Shown here: in pieces, positions 21,971 through 34,311 of the stretch
Layout of the letters: each line of letters opens with the position of its first letter
How positions within the stretch are numbered: the stretch's first letter is position 1
DNA from: Allacma fusca
Taxonomy: Eukaryota > Arthropoda > Collembola > Symphypleona > Sminthuridae
Assembly (NCBI GenBank): GCA_947179485.1
Contig: OX359247.1
Location: 53,603,131 to 53,667,130, forward strand
Length of the DNA stretch: 64,000 bases
Direction: 5' to 3'
The notes under the pieces: generated by a model
What the model was told of the DNA's origin: nothing
Database searches by the model: none
What the model saw: only the letters and a program-made list of their open reading frames with translations
Translations under genes and position numbers: made by a program

Positions 21971-23111
21971 CTTGTAATTAGAACCCAATTACTTTCAAAA
22001 TTAATACAGATGTATTGTATACACATTTCTTCAGAGAATTCTTTGCATTTGTTAAAATTTTGGTGACAGAGTTGTATTTAATATACCGTACTCATGGATC
22101 CCAGCAATGTTTAAATTGAAAACTTGTGTTCCAGGTGTATCCAGTCTGTCTGGACATCTAGAGATCAAATAATAGGTTGGACTTAAGTTATACCATGGAC
22201 GTCGAAACGTTTTTATGTATTTTTAATCGATTCAAGGATCGATCGATACCTTAACTACAATATGTCAACTAATTTGACCTGAGCAGGTCACAGCCATGGT
22301 CGGGAACAAGTCTAAGTGTGTCTGTTGAAACAGTTGAAAACTAAGATTAAAGAACGATATGTGACTTGTGATTAGGCGAAGAAAGGTTTCTATCTGAAGT
22401 CTCAATATTCTCCTTAGAATGGATGTTGCTGATTAAACTAAACCCGACGGATGTACAAACCCTACGGATAGACGTCGTCATTGCAGATTGAGTTTCATAA
22501 TAATAATTGAGCTATTTGTTTGAAACTACAGTTCTAATATTGTATAGGTACTTGTTTTTACTATGTGCTTGTGTGTTTGATGAATAAATTTTCCTTACAT
22601 TTCAAAGTGGAAAAATTTGTATTATTAACTGTTCGTTGATGTTTCCTAATTAGAATGTAGTTACGAAAGTTTTTCGAAGTTTAATTTTCTTTAAGTTTGA
22701 TATGACGCTTGTGAGACTATTTCTTGTCAATAGAAGTACTGAATTAGAGGGTACAGCACCGTCCTATTATATGCCCCATTATACGTCCCACCATGCCTGC
22801 CATATTGATACCTCTAGTTGAAACTTTAACGCCCGATATTTACCATTAGAATGATGTTCTTATAAGGTCTCAAAATTCTAGGATATAATTTAAACAGTAA
22901 CACACCACGCCGACTGAAAATATTTTGGTCACATGGTGGTCGTAAAATAGTAAATTTGCTGCAGTAGTAGGGAGAGAGCTGGTAACAGATTCGTTCTGGG
23001 GAAAAACCTGAAAGGAATACATAAATTATAATAGCATTCTATTTACACAATGAGGGGACTTGTCTTCTGTGTTTCCCCTCTTTGTAGGAATATGTCCAGC
23101 ATATATGATTT
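21971..23111. repeat. Spacer block I and unit-3 upstream block
   Basis: Same order of landmarks as 9913-10775 and 42500-43360: GAACGATATGTGACTTGTGATTAG near 22355, a GATGAATAAATTTTCCTTAC stretch near 22579, then AACAGTAACACACCACGCCGA near 22893. No gene seen. Confidence 0.7.
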
Positions 23112-23119
23112 ATTACAGC

Positions 23120-23504
23120 CAGGGGTCGGATTTTTGTAGGAAGACGGGAAGATTCTTCCCAGGGAAAAAATATTTCTGGCAGGGAAAATTTCAAAGGGAA
23201 GGGATATTTTTTAGGAACAGGGATTTTGAAAATCGTTTTTTTGGCAGGGATTATTTTCAAATTTGTTGACATGTTTCAGGGAAATTTGTTAAGCCAACAG
23301 GGATTTTTGGCTTGATTGGCCTAATTTGGCAGGGATTTCACGTCTTGTAAGGGATTTTTTTTGCCAACAGGGATTTTGAAAATCGTTGACCTTTTTTTCA
23401 GCAGGGGTGTTTGAAATCGTTGAGGACCTACCAACAGGGGAAAATAGTCAACAGGGAAATTCAGAAATGATCTTCCAGGGAGATTTACAAAAATCCGACC
23501 CCTG
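23120..23504. mobile_element. hAT-like MITE, CAGGGATTTT word family
   Basis: Perfect 8-bp duplication ATTACAGC at 23112-23119 and 23505-23512. Near-perfect inverted ends CAGGGGTCGGATTTTTGTA and TACAAAAATCCGACCCCTG. Within 385 bp it is almost entirely GGCAGGGATTTTGAAAATCG-type words. The opposed 77- and 69-residue frames here are repeat artefacts. Confidence 0.92.
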
Positions 23505-23675
23505 ATTACAGCCTACCTTAGTGTAATATGTTAGCGAATAAATACTTCCTCGAAATGCAATTTAATTTTTAATAGACAAGCGTTATGCTCTGATTTCCAG
23601 TACCATACATGCAATTTGCGAATGTTCAAAATGGAATCAGGATAGTATTTCTTTGTAACAACTAATTATGTAGAT

Positions 23676-24815
23676 CAGTGGTCGTCATGGGTACAAAAAG
23701 TTTGTACCCGTTCCCGTTCCTATTCCCACTCAACGGGTACTCCCTTTGTTCTCTCCCGTGATAGTGGGAACAGTATTTTAGGTACCCGTTCCCATGAATT
23801 TAATAAAAATTCGTTCCCGGAACTGTTCCTGTTCCCGTACCCAGAAATTAAAAATTTTCTGGACCCGTACCCGTACCCACCCGGTAGCCGGTGTTCCCGG
23901 TCCCGTTCCCGGGCATCAGAATTTCTGTAACTACCAAACCCTTCGTTTTGCACATAAAACACAGACACTGTGCAGCCCGTCTAAACGCACCCCTATAGGA
24001 AACGTAACAGCGTAATAACTAAATTGTTTAATTCTTCAGAGATCATGTACCGAGTAGAACGAATACCAACACTTTAAAATGTCATTCTGCGAAAGGATTC
24101 AAGAATGAATGGAGCAGTGATGTTGCTTTTCCAACAATAAAATGGAATGTTGATGAGGGTTTCAAAACCGTACTTAATATTTAAGCTCATTGCTGGCCCA
24201 TAGATAATTTTCTGCATACACACAATATCTGAAAAATACATGCCAGCACGGATTAGTTTCCCTTTTTAGTCTTATTAGAAAAAACATTAATTCGAGCAAT
24301 CAATTTGTCAAGAGTAGAACTTGCAACTAATAATAATTATTTTAATATTTATTATATTAAATTTGTAGAATTATTCTAGAAAATACCTCGGTTGTACTGA
24401 AAAAGGAGTTCTAACATTATTATCTTTAAGGCAAGGATATGTGTGTAGAAATTGCAGGGGGAAAAATGCAATGGAATATGCAAATTGAATTATTTACATA
24501 AATACTAAGATAAATTTTGAGTGTGTTCCTACAGATAGAAGATGGTAAAAGTACCCACTCGATCCCGGGAACAACAGGTATGGGAACGGGATCATGCGTA
24601 GACCGTACCCGTTCCCGATGGGAACGGGAACAAATTGAAAATCTCTGTTCCTGTTCCCACTCCTGTTCCTGTTCCCGGTGATCGGGTCGACCTGAGTGTG
24701 TTCCTGTTCCCGTACCCAAACTGGCTGGGAACAAAATATTTGTTCCCCTACCCGTTCCTGTACTCGTTCCCGTTCCCATGTACCCGGGTTTTACCCGTTC
24801 CCGTGACGACCACTG
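23676..24815. mobile_element. hAT-like MITE, GTTCCCGTTCCC word family
   Basis: Ends CAGTGGTCGTCATGGGTAC and GGTTTTACCCGTTCCCGTGACGACCACTG, inverted complements over at least 11 bp. Flanks ATGTAGAT (23668-23675) and ATATAGAT (24816-24823) form an 8-bp duplication with one mismatch. GTTCCCGTTCC and GTACCCG words occupy 23690-23930 and 24560-24810, with a 600-bp unique centre. Confidence 0.88.
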
Positions 24816-24823
24816 ATATAGAT

Positions 24824-25825
24824 AATTATTAACAACAGATAATTATACGTACACACTAGCTCTCTATTTCCTACCTTGGACTCATCCTATTGTAACATCA
24901 TAAAAATGTTGGCAATTTGGGGATCGTTTTTCTTTAAAACCAAAATGAATTAAAAATAAAAGCAGCATTAATAGGTAAGATGCATGTAAATCCTTTTGCT
25001 TTTACTGAAACTGTCTGCAGAACACTTGCTTGAAGTCAAAAATGCATCTATAGTTTATTTGGCCACTTCACCGAAGATGTTCAAGTATAATTAACCATTT
25101 GAGAGGCTAGAGTGCATACTAAAGATAATGCAGCATTTGTATTTACATACGTAGCTTCACAAAGTTTTATCTTGTAGAACGATCTTAAGATTTCAAGAAA
25201 TCAAACTTGGTTTCCAGGGGTAATTCAGGCTTAAACCCAATTGAAAGTAAGTTAACAAGTTATGGAAATGTTCTGTGCATAAGCAGCTTGGAAACCAGTT
25301 TTTTTCTAGTCAGAAGATTTGACGACATAATTTCTTTATTCTCTTAAACCTTTGTGGTAGTCATGCATAGTATCTTCGGTCCATGCACCATGCTGATTCA
25401 AATCACATTATTTTCTGGATTCATCCTCTGTCGTTTATCACTTGGAGAAAGCATATTGCCGAAGTCCAAGATACCGAAATGTCGTTGTGAAAAAATTATC
25501 ATTAATTTCTTTCTTTCTGGAATACTTGTAAAAAATGCTTATAATTACTTGAAAAACTAGTTTTCAAGGTTGAACTTTATTGCAGCAAGTTTTCTCATTC
25601 CATGTCGCAAAAAAAGCAGTAATGCATAAGAACCTTCTATTCCAGTTGCATACATGAGCATAAACTGACGTGAGGAGTTGAGGATCAATTGCTAATATAT
25701 TCTACAGATTTCTCCATGGTATGCTTTTGTAGGGCAGTCAACCCTAGAAAAAATCTGTCATTAACTGGAAAAAAGAAACTCTCCTCTTTCTGTCTAAATT
25801 CAAAAAATAATGAGGTCCCTATGAG
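24824..25825. repeat. Unit-3 upstream block
   Basis: Collinear with 16365-18070 minus the foldback element, and with 30865-31730. Landmarks are CTGTCTGCAGAACACTTGC near 25010, TCTAGTCAGAAGATTTGACG near 25304, and GGAACTTGTGATGAACAGAC after the TATA box. No gene seen. Confidence 0.7.
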
Positions 25826-25833
25826 TATAAAAG
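25826..25833 (+). promoter_or_regulatory. TATA box of CRAL-TRIO copy 2
   Basis: TATAAAAG about 187 bp before the ATG at 26013, in the context shared by all units. Confidence 0.75.
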
Positions 25834-26012
25834 CTGTAGTTGCTGGAACTTGTGATGAACAGACTGCAGCTACAAACTTGTCCAGCTAACCTCTAGCAAT
25901 AAGCAGACCGACTTGTACTAATAGTAATTACTTTAATTCCGAAATACTGTAGCTGGGCAGTTACACACAAAATAATTGCATACACATACAAAAATATAAT
26001 AATTAAATCCCA

Positions 26013-28351
26013 ATGGCTCACTATGTTCTAGCCGTTGTCGTAACTGCAGTTACCTGTCTTCAGTTGATTTTGGCCCAAACGGAGATCCAGGATGATATAT
26101 CCGTAAGTTTGCTACTACAATTTAGTTTTGTTATAATAACTAAATGAAGCATCTCAACTCTAAGGCGTATTATTAATAAATAGAACGAAATACTAAAGTG
26201 GGAGCCTTCGAAGGAAATGAAGACTAAATATCCGTACTACCTCAGTGGCTATGATTACGAGGGAGCTCCAGGTAAGTACACTACCTACATATTTATCTTT
26301 TTCTAAAAATCTGAAAATAGTACCAATGTATTTAGTGTTAGTAGAAATTGTGTACAATACATTCGATGGGAATGTAGCTGTAGAATTTAAAGCAAATTAA
26401 ATTTTATTTAGTATCAAAATCTATCCTTTTATTTCAGTATGGATCATTGAATTTGGGAAGTGGGATTTAAAATCAGCAGCGGAAGCTGGTGGCGAGACTA
26501 CTGAAAATTTCGACAAATATGTCCATCAGTACTTTGGTACATTGGTAAATAGTACAGGCGATGTTTCTGCCAATCAAGGATTTTTTGTCATTGCTGATCT
26601 CGAAGGTTATGATATAAATCAGGCAAAAAGTGTTGCAGGTATTTCTGATAAATACTAAACTGAGATATAAACACCAATTATAGCAATTTAGAAAAATCCA
26701 CTCAATAATGATTTCTTGGGCTGTTGTGTACAGGTATTCAAAAATACTTATGGATTGTTCGAACATTTGTTGATGCTGTTAGAGGCGATAAGTTCAAGGG
26801 TGGAATCCTTGTTAATGGTCAGTTACAAATTACTTTCTCATACTTACAATTAGGGTATGTCGATTTGAAAATGCCCGGCATTTTGGGCAACTCGCCCGCC
26901 CAAAATTCCAGGGCATTTTGGGCATTTTCATTTTAGGGCCAGGGCGGCATAATAGGGCATATTGGGCAAGGGCATTTTGGGCATTTTCATCGAGGAAAAA
27001 TTGGGCATTTTGGGCAGAATCGTGGAATATAATAGAACAATCTATACAATTTGACAATGAATTTGAAAATTTCTTTGTAATTTTGGAGAAAAAGCGTTCG
27101 AAATTATCTTGAAAATTTTATTTTGTATGTCATTATTTTGACGAAGTTAATTCAACCGGTGATGAAATACGTTTGGATACCATAGGTCATATTGAACATT
27201 ACAATTTGTGAAACACCTGTACAGTACACGATACGGCTATAAATTAAAATATTCTAGGAATCATTTTTCCAAACTGCAGACGATGTAAAATTAACTTCCA
27301 CCATCCTGGGAATATTCACATACCCCTATGCATGTATGTATATTACTGTGATCAGAAATGTCTTTTCGGTTAAAATTTGAACCCATACGGTAATGGTAAT
27401 AACGGTAATTGTTTTATACACCAAAAAACTACAAACAACAATATTTGGGGAACCCGGTTGGAGGATGTATATTGGTTTCTATTTGAGCCATTTTTGGCTG
27501 ATCGTTGCAAACTGCAGACAATAGTGATGTAGAATAAAATGAGTATAAAATTCAGCTACATCACCCATTTAAATTTTGACTGATCCATTACCATCAGATT
27601 TTTACTTTAGGAGTTCGTACTTCAAAAGAAAATCGAACTTCTGCCCGCCCGTCAGTGACGCATATGTGAATTTATTTCATATTATTGTTTACATAGAAAT
27701 TTATTTTCATATGAGTGATAAATGATATCACCTCATGTCAATGAAATTAAATTGATTTGACTGTTTTTGCCATTAAAATATACGCGAATAAGCGAATAAC
27801 CAGACATTCACATTTGCAACTTTTCCTTGGCTGCGCTTTCATGCATTTGGATGGATACTCCGAATATATGCTAGTAATCCAATTTTGGTGCCATGAAAAT
27901 GCCCAAAATGCCCAACTTGCCCTGCCCAAAATGCCCAAAATCAGGGCATTTTCAAAAGCTGCCCACATGCCAAGTTTTTGGGCATGTGGGCAGGCATTTT
28001 GGGCATTTTCAGCTGGGCGGGCTAATACTGCAGGGCATTTTCAATCGACATACCCTACTTACAATTAATGACATAATGCTACAGGGAAACAAATACTGCT
28101 ACAGATGGAGTCAATATTTGTCTATAATATTTCTAAAATTATTTATTTATTACATTGCAGTTAACAGTTTCTTCGAAAATGTTTGGAAAGTTACTGGACC
28201 AATCATAGGTAAATATTTTCAAACCGTTACTGTGTTTGGTGCTAACCCTGAAGCCTGGAGACCTCTGTTACTCCAGAAAATTCCTCAAGATCAGCTACCC
28301 GAATGGTATGGTGGGTCCAAAAGTCACAAACCACTCAAAGTCTTTGGATAA
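26013..28351 (+). CDS. Secreted CRAL-TRIO (Sec14-like) lipid-binding protein, copy 2
   Basis: Exons 26013-26102, 26184-26271, 26438-26638, 26734-26817 and 28161-28351 encode 217 residues. Signal peptide MAHYVLAVVVTAVTCLQLILA is followed by QTEIQDDIS. Exon 1 is two codons longer than in copies 1 and 3. The lipid-binding part includes GAPVWIIEFGKWD, NQGFFVIADLEGYD, TVFGAN and IPQDQLPEWYGG. Exon 4 is the most divergent, with IQKYLWIVRTFVDAVRG. Intron 4 is 1343 bp because a 1207-bp MITE sits 33 bp after the donor. Splice sites are intact, so the gene should work if the intron is removed. AATAAA signals lie at 28520-28525 and 28553-28558. Role and ligand as inferred for copy 1. The long open frame that reads from the MITE into exon 5 is not a coding exon. 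Confidence 0.9.
26851..28057. mobile_element. hAT-like MITE, GGGCATTTT word family, in intron 4 of copy 2
   Basis: Perfect 8-bp duplication CTTACAAT at 26843-26850 and 28058-28065. Ends are TAGGGTATGTCGATTTGAAA and TTTCAATCGACATACCCTA. Words GGGCATTTTGGGCATTTTC occupy 26870-27020 and, inverted, 27890-28045. The centre is unique AT-rich DNA. The empty site is seen in copy 4 (46960-46980). Confidence 0.93.
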
Positions 28352-29232
28352 AATCCTGTGTGGAGTCTTGGGATTAATTAGCAAATATTTCTACAGCCCG
28401 TTTGAGTCCTGACATTCATACTCGCAGTCAGACTACGCGCATAGACATTTACAACTAACTCTTTGTTATTTTTACTCTGCTCTTGTTGAACTTTTCTCCA
28501 CCGTGTAATGCTTATTTACAATAAAAGGTAATGCTGGGTTGTATAGACATTGAATAAAAGCTGCTTTATTTAACACATTAGGATGCTCTCGTGTTTACAG
28601 TTCAAAGTTAATATTTACTACTTCCATAAGTGAGGTACTGGAGCGAAATGGATCGACAAGAGTTCCAATCGGTCCGTAGTTTGCATTTCGATGCTGATGG
28701 TTTTTTTCAGATTTTCCAAAATAGCTACAACAAAGTACTTAAGCTACGTTGTTAAAACCACTTCAAAGGTTTTGTTAATAAAATAAAACATGTTGGATTT
28801 TGAAGAACCATTAGGTAACTTAATTGTAGTCCTTTAATATTGACTTTTAATTTATTTTTATAGGCAAGGGGCCCATCTTTGTAAAACATATAGACATACA
28901 ACTTATTTTTAGGGGAGCCATCAAAACTTTCGTAACTAAACAGAAACATCAACGAACAGTTCATAATACCAATTTTTTCAGTTTGAAATGAAAGGAAAAT
29001 TTATTCATCAAATGCACAATCTTATAGTAAAAACAGGCAGCTATACAATATTACAACTGTGATTTCAAACAAGTAGATCAATTATTATTGTGAAACTCAA
29101 TGCCGACGTCTATCCGTAGGGTTTAATCAGCAACACCATCCTAAGGAGAATATTGAGACTTATGACAAACTTGTGCTCGCTTAATCACAAGTCACATATC
29201 GTTCTTTAATCTTAATTTTCAACTGTTTCAAC
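28352..29232. repeat. 3' flank of copy 2 and inverted spacer fragment
   Basis: 28352-28640 is the conserved 3' flank. 28640-28855 matches 33950-34145 downstream of copy 3 (TTCGATGCT, TTTTGAAGAACCATTAGG). 28870-28882 carries GGCCCATCTTTG, a TAGGC-type terminus. 28970-29232 is spacer block I in inverted orientation relative to 22330-22620 and 42860-43130. No gene seen. Confidence 0.65.
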
Positions 29233-30112
29233 CAAAGATGGGCCCCGTGCCTGTATCTAGGCCTTTTCATAGGTAAAAATTCTAGGGGGGAAGCAAAAAA
29301 AACAAGAATCCAGGCTAGGATATAGGCAAGATTCAATGGGATTTATATGCAAATAAAATATTATAGGAAGTTTGGGGAAAAAATATAGGCACCTAGGAAA
29401 TTTAGGCTAGGGGCTTCATAAATTAATTAATATGAAGGGAGCAGGTATGCTACTGATGCCGACATGCCGAGTAAGGGTTTAGTCATGCAACTGATGCACT
29501 GAACAATAAAACGTATGCATATAATTTCGAAGAGGAATGTATAAGTTTGCATTGGGAAATCCCTACCTTTTATACTACAACAAATTAGCAATGGTTGTAA
29601 AAATGCGGAGAAGCAAAGCATGTTATAGCAGGATTGTTAGGACATCTGGTCGACAATGATGTAAAAAATTTTTAGCGTGGAACAGACCAACAGATCAACA
29701 AACCAACGTAGCAATAAATAAATATAGTATTATTAAGTACAGGATATTTCGGCATACATACATGCGGGGTTTTCGGTTTTTTGTAGGGACTAAGGGTGTA
29801 CTTATATAGGAAAGCAGTAGTTTTTAACTTCCTAATAGGGTATAGTTGCATGATCGTCCCAAAAGGAATATTACAAGAACATTTATAGGAATACTTGTGG
29901 GTAGGCATCTCCCTGTTTCCTATATTATAGGAAGGAACTTCGTATTGCTTTAGCCTTTATAGGATTTAAAGAAGGCGTTTGGTTAAACAATTCCTTAAAA
30001 GGGGGAGATAACTTGACGAGGATTATAATTATTATAGGCAAATAGGGAGGCGCATTATGTTATGATTTAAAAGAAGAAGATAGGCTAAGTGAATTAAAAG
30101 GCCCATCTTTGG
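29233..30112. mobile_element. TAGGC-word element without matching target duplication
   Basis: Inverted ends CAAAGATGGGCC and GGCCCATCTTTG. Words such as GGCTAGG, TATAGGAA and ATAGGCAAATAGG occur in the outer parts, with a unique centre (29410-29730). The flanking 8-mers GTTTCAAC and GTATTGTA differ. The left neighbour is inverted spacer DNA while the right neighbour is normal unit DNA, so a rearrangement break coincides with this element. Confidence 0.7.
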
Positions 30113-31731
30113 TATTGTATGCTTCTCAACACTCGTCATGTACTTCTTCCATATATGTACAGAGCGGCGGCACATTTCCTAATAATTACAGTATAGTTAC
30201 GAAAGTTTTTATAACTTAAATTTTCTTTAAGTTTGATATAACACTTGTCAGACTATTTCTTGGAAATTGAATTGAGGGTACAGCACCGTCCATTATGTAT
30301 ATATCCAACGTTCTTATAAGGTGAGAAGACAAATACATTGCTGTAAATACTGTAAGGCGCTGATGGTGTAGTAAACTTTCTACGTGGGATATATACAACT
30401 AGAACGACGTTCTTATAAGGTCTTTCAAAATTCTAGGATCAAATTTAAACGGTAACGCACCACGCCGATTGAAAATATTTTGGTCACATATTGAGCCTAA
30501 AATATTAAATTTGCTGGCAGGGAGTAACAGACTCGTTCTGGGGAAACATCCGAAAGGAATACATAAATTACAGATATTATAGCATTGTACAGCGAATTTC
30601 CTTTGAATTTCATTCTGTATTTACACAATGAGGGGACCTTTTTTCAGTGTTTTCCATCTTTGTAGGAATACGTCCAGCATATATGATTTATTATTACAGC
30701 CTCCCCTAGTGTAATATGTTAGCGTATAAATACTTCCTCTGAAATGCAATTTAATTTTTAAAAGACAAGCGTTATGCTCTGATTTCCAGTTGCAAGAATG
30801 CCATTTTCGAATGTTCAAAATGGAATCAGGGTAGTATTTCTTTCTAATAACTAATTATAGAGAATTATTTATAACAGATAATTATACGTACACACCAGCC
30901 CTCTATTTTCAAAATTCGATTTCGTCCTATTGTAACACCATAAAATTATTGGTAATTTTGGAATCGTTTTTCTTTAAAAACAAAATCAATAAACAATAAA
31001 AGTTGTATTAATAGGTAAGATTCATGTAAATCATTTAGCTTTTAATGGAACTGTCTGCTGAACATTTGGTTGTAGTAAAAAATGCATCTGGTTTATTTGA
31101 CCACTTCACCGACGATGTTCAAGTATAATTAACATTAACCATTTGAGAGGCCAGAGTGCATGCTAAAGATAATGGAGCATTTGCATTTACATACATACAT
31201 ACGTAGCTTCACAATGTGTTATCCTGTAGAACGATCTTAGAAGTGAAACTTGCTTTCCATGGGTAATTCAGACTTCAAATTAAATAAAAAATAAGTTAAC
31301 AAGTTATGGAAATGTTCTGTGTATAAGAAGTGTACAAACCAGTTTTTTCTAGTCAGAAGATTTGACGGCATAATGTCATTATTCTTGTAAACTTTTGCGG
31401 TGGTGACGCGCAATATCTTCATCTATACACCATGCTGATTCAAATCACATTGTTTGGAATAATTTTTTATCCACATCCTCTGTAGTTTATCACTTGGAGA
31501 AAAAAAATCAGTAATGCAAAAGAACCTTCTAGAAGAAGCATAGAAGTTGCATACAGGATCACAAACTGACGTGAGGAGTTGGCATAAATTGCTAATGCAA
31601 ATATATTCTACAGATTTCTCCATGGTATGCTTTTGTAGGGCAGTCAACCCTAGAAAAAATCTGTCATTAACTTGAAAAAAGAAACTCTCCTCTTTCTGTC
31701 TAAATTCAAAAAATAATGTGGTCCCTATGAG
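30113..31731. repeat. Unit-4 upstream block
   Basis: Collinear with the other units from TTGTATGCTTCTCAACACTC (matches 1127) through GTAACGCACCACGCCGATTG near 30453, CCCTAGTGTAATATGTTAGC, ATAATTATACGTACACACC and TCTAGTCAGAAGATTTGACG. It contains no foldback element and no MITE. No gene seen. Confidence 0.7.
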
Positions 31732-31739
31732 TATAAAAG
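31732..31739 (+). promoter_or_regulatory. TATA box of CRAL-TRIO copy 3
   Basis: TATAAAAG about 187 bp before the ATG at 31919. The leader between them is nearly identical to that of copy 2. Confidence 0.75.
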
Positions 31740-31918
31740 CTGTAGTTGTTGGAACTTGTGGTGAACACACTGCAGCTACAAACTTGTCCAGCTAACCTCT
31801 AGCAATAAGCAGACCGACTTGTACTAATAGTAATTACTTTAATTCCGAAATACTGTAGCTGGGCAGTTACACACAAAATAATTGCATACACATACATAAA
31901 TATAATAATTAAATCCCA

Positions 31919-33515
31919 ATGGCTCACTATGTTCTAGCCGTTGTCGTAACTGCAGTTACCTGTCTTCAGTTGATTTTGGCCCAAACGGAGATCCCGGACG
32001 ATGTAAGTTTGCTACCACAGTTTAGTTTTAGTATAATAACTAAATGAAGCATCTGAATTCTAAGTCGTATTATTAATAAACAGAACGAAATACTAAAGTG
32101 GGAGCCTTCGAAGGAAATGAAGACTAAATATCCGTACTACCTCAGTGGTTACGATTACGAGGGAGCTCCTGGTATGTAAACCACCTATTTATATTTTTTC
32201 TACAAATCTTAAAAATGTACCAATGTATTTAGTGTTAGTAGAAATTGTGTACAATACATTCAATGGGAATGTAGCTGCAGAATTTAACGCAAATTAAATC
32301 TTATTTAGTATCAAAATCTATCCTTTTATTTCAGTATGGATCATTGAATTTGGGAAGTGGGATTTAAAATCAGCAGCGGAAGCTAGTGGCGAGACCACTG
32401 AAAATTTCGACAAATATGTCCATCAGTTCTTGGGTACATTGGTAAATAGTACAGGCGATGTTTCTGCCAATCAAGGATTTTTTGTCATTGCTGATCTCGA
32501 AGGTTATGATATAAATCAGGCAAAAAGTGTTGCAGGTATTTCTGATAAATACTAAACTGAGATAGAAACACCAATTATAGCAATTTAGAAAAATCCACTC
32601 AATAATGATTTCTTGAACTGTTGTGTACAGGTATTCAAAAATTCTTATGGATGGCTCGAACATTTGTTGATGCTGTTAAAGGAGATAAGTTCAAGGGTGG
32701 AATCCTTGTTAATGGTCAGTTACAAACAGGGTTGGTTTGGTTTAAACCAAACGGTTTTTTTATAAAAACCAATGGTTTAAACCAAACACCTAAAATTTTA
32801 ATATTGCTTATATTTCGTCGTGCACAAAACTTGTGCAGTTACTGTGATATTGTGTAGTTAAACTTTATTGAAGTAAATAATACTTAGTAAATAATTTAGT
32901 CTTGTACATTTAGAAATTAGGAATCGTTTGTAAAATGAAAAATGTCAAACTTGTGTTTATGATGCAAAGTTATCGTTAAAATTATATCTAAATTATTAAG
33001 TATTTAATGCTTTGTGATACTTACTGAGTTTGGGAAATAAGTAAATTTGTTCAAATTCACATGTTTTTGCATAGTAGTGAATGTTTTGGATTGAAAATTT
33101 GTTTAAACCAAAAAAACCTTGTTGAAACAAAAAAAAACCGGTTTAAACCAAAAAAACCTGGTTGTTTGGTTTTTTTGAAAAAAACCGAAAAAAAACCCCA
33201 ACCCTGGTTACAAATTACTGTCTCATACTTGATGACATAATGCTACAGGGAAACAAATACTGCTACAGATGGAGTCAATATTTGTCTATAATATTTCTAA
33301 AATTATTTATTTATTACATTGCAGTTAACAGTTTCTTCGAAAATGTTTGGAAAGTCACTGGACCAATCATAGGTAAATATTTTCAAACCGTTACTGTGTT
33401 TGGTGCTAACCCTGAAGCCTGGAGACCTCTGTTACTCCAGAAAATTCCTCAAGATCAGCTACCCGAATGGTATGGTGGGTCCAAAAGTCACAAACCTATC
33501 AAAGTCTTTGGATGA
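31919..33515 (+). CDS. Secreted CRAL-TRIO (Sec14-like) lipid-binding protein, copy 3
   Basis: Exons 31919-32002, 32084-32171, 32335-32535, 32631-32714 and 33325-33515 encode 215 residues. The signal peptide is identical to that of copy 2 (MAHYVLAVVVTAVTCLQLILA), but exon 1 ends EIPDD as in the copy 1 type. Exon 3 reads EASGETTENF and HQFLGTLVNSTG. Exon 4 reads IQKFLWMARTFVDAVKG. Exon 5 differs from copy 2 by one residue (PIKVFG for PLKVFG) and ends in TGA rather than TAA. Intron 4 is 610 bp owing to a 480-bp MITE only 12 bp after the donor. No disabling change seen. AATAAA at 33715-33720. Role as for copy 1. Confidence 0.9.
32727..33206. mobile_element. hAT-like MITE, GGTTTAAACC word family, in intron 4 of copy 3
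   Basis: Perfect 8-bp duplication GTTACAAA at 32719-32726 and 33207-33214. Ends are CAGGGTTGGTTTGG and CCCCAACCCTG. GGTTTAAACCAAA words occur at both ends. It is related to 1492-1958. The empty site GTTACAAATTACT is visible in copies 2 and 4. Confidence 0.93.
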
Positions 33516-34311
33516 AAGCCTGTGTGGGGTCTTATAATTAATTAGCAGAATTTTCTACAGCCCGTTTGAGTACTTACATTCATACTCACAATCAGGCAAG
33601 GCGCATAGACATTTACAACTAACTCCTTGTTATTTTTGATCTACTCTGTTGAACGTTTCTTCATTGTGCAATTTTATTTATTATAAAAGGTAATGCTGGG
33701 TTGCATAGACATTGAATAAAAACTGCTTTACTTAACACCTGAGGATGCTCTCGTGTTTACAATTCAAAGTTACTATTTATACTTCCATAAGTGAGGTACT
33801 TGGGGAAAATTAGCTGGATCGCTTACATTGTCTTCCGCGTAATATCCTGCGACTGCACCCTTTACCCAGTGGCAGGTGAAATTACGAGGCAGCCTATCAA
33901 GTTGCTAAAATCCTAGGCTTACAATCCCCAAATTAGCAAAATGGATCGGCAATAGTTCCAATCGGTCCCTAGTTTGCGTTTCGATGCTCATGGTTTTTTC
34001 AGATTTTCCAAAACAGCTACATCAAAGTACTTCAGCTACGCTTTTAAAACCACTTCAAACGTTTTGTTCATAAAATAAAGCATGTTCGATTTTGAAGAAC
34101 CATTAGGTAACTTAACAGTGGTTCTTCAATATTGACTTTTAATTTATTTTTTATTCCAAAGCATTTATGTTCTCTTTTCTGTCATTATTAGGTAACCGCT
34201 TGATTGTAAACTAGACAAATTTTAAAAAATATTTCAAGGGGAACAAACCAGTAAACACTAGCTAGAAATAATATATGTATGTTATTTTGTTAATGATTTA
34301 GATTGTAAACT
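33516..34311. repeat. 3' flank of copy 3
   Basis: 33516-33800 is the conserved gene flank with poly(A) signal. 33800-33955 is specific to this copy. 33955-34145 is shared with 28640-28855. 34150-34311 is unassigned. No gene seen. Confidence 0.6.

Noticed and set aside
27893-28351. A 152-codon frame ending in the CRAL-TRIO exon 5 sequence
   Set aside because: It reads from MITE word DNA through the intron-4 acceptor. The conserved AG at 28159-28160 and the phase in all copies show that only 28161-28351 is coding.
33162-33515. A 117-codon frame overlapping exon 5 of copy 3
   Set aside because: Same reason: the 5' part is MITE and intron sequence.
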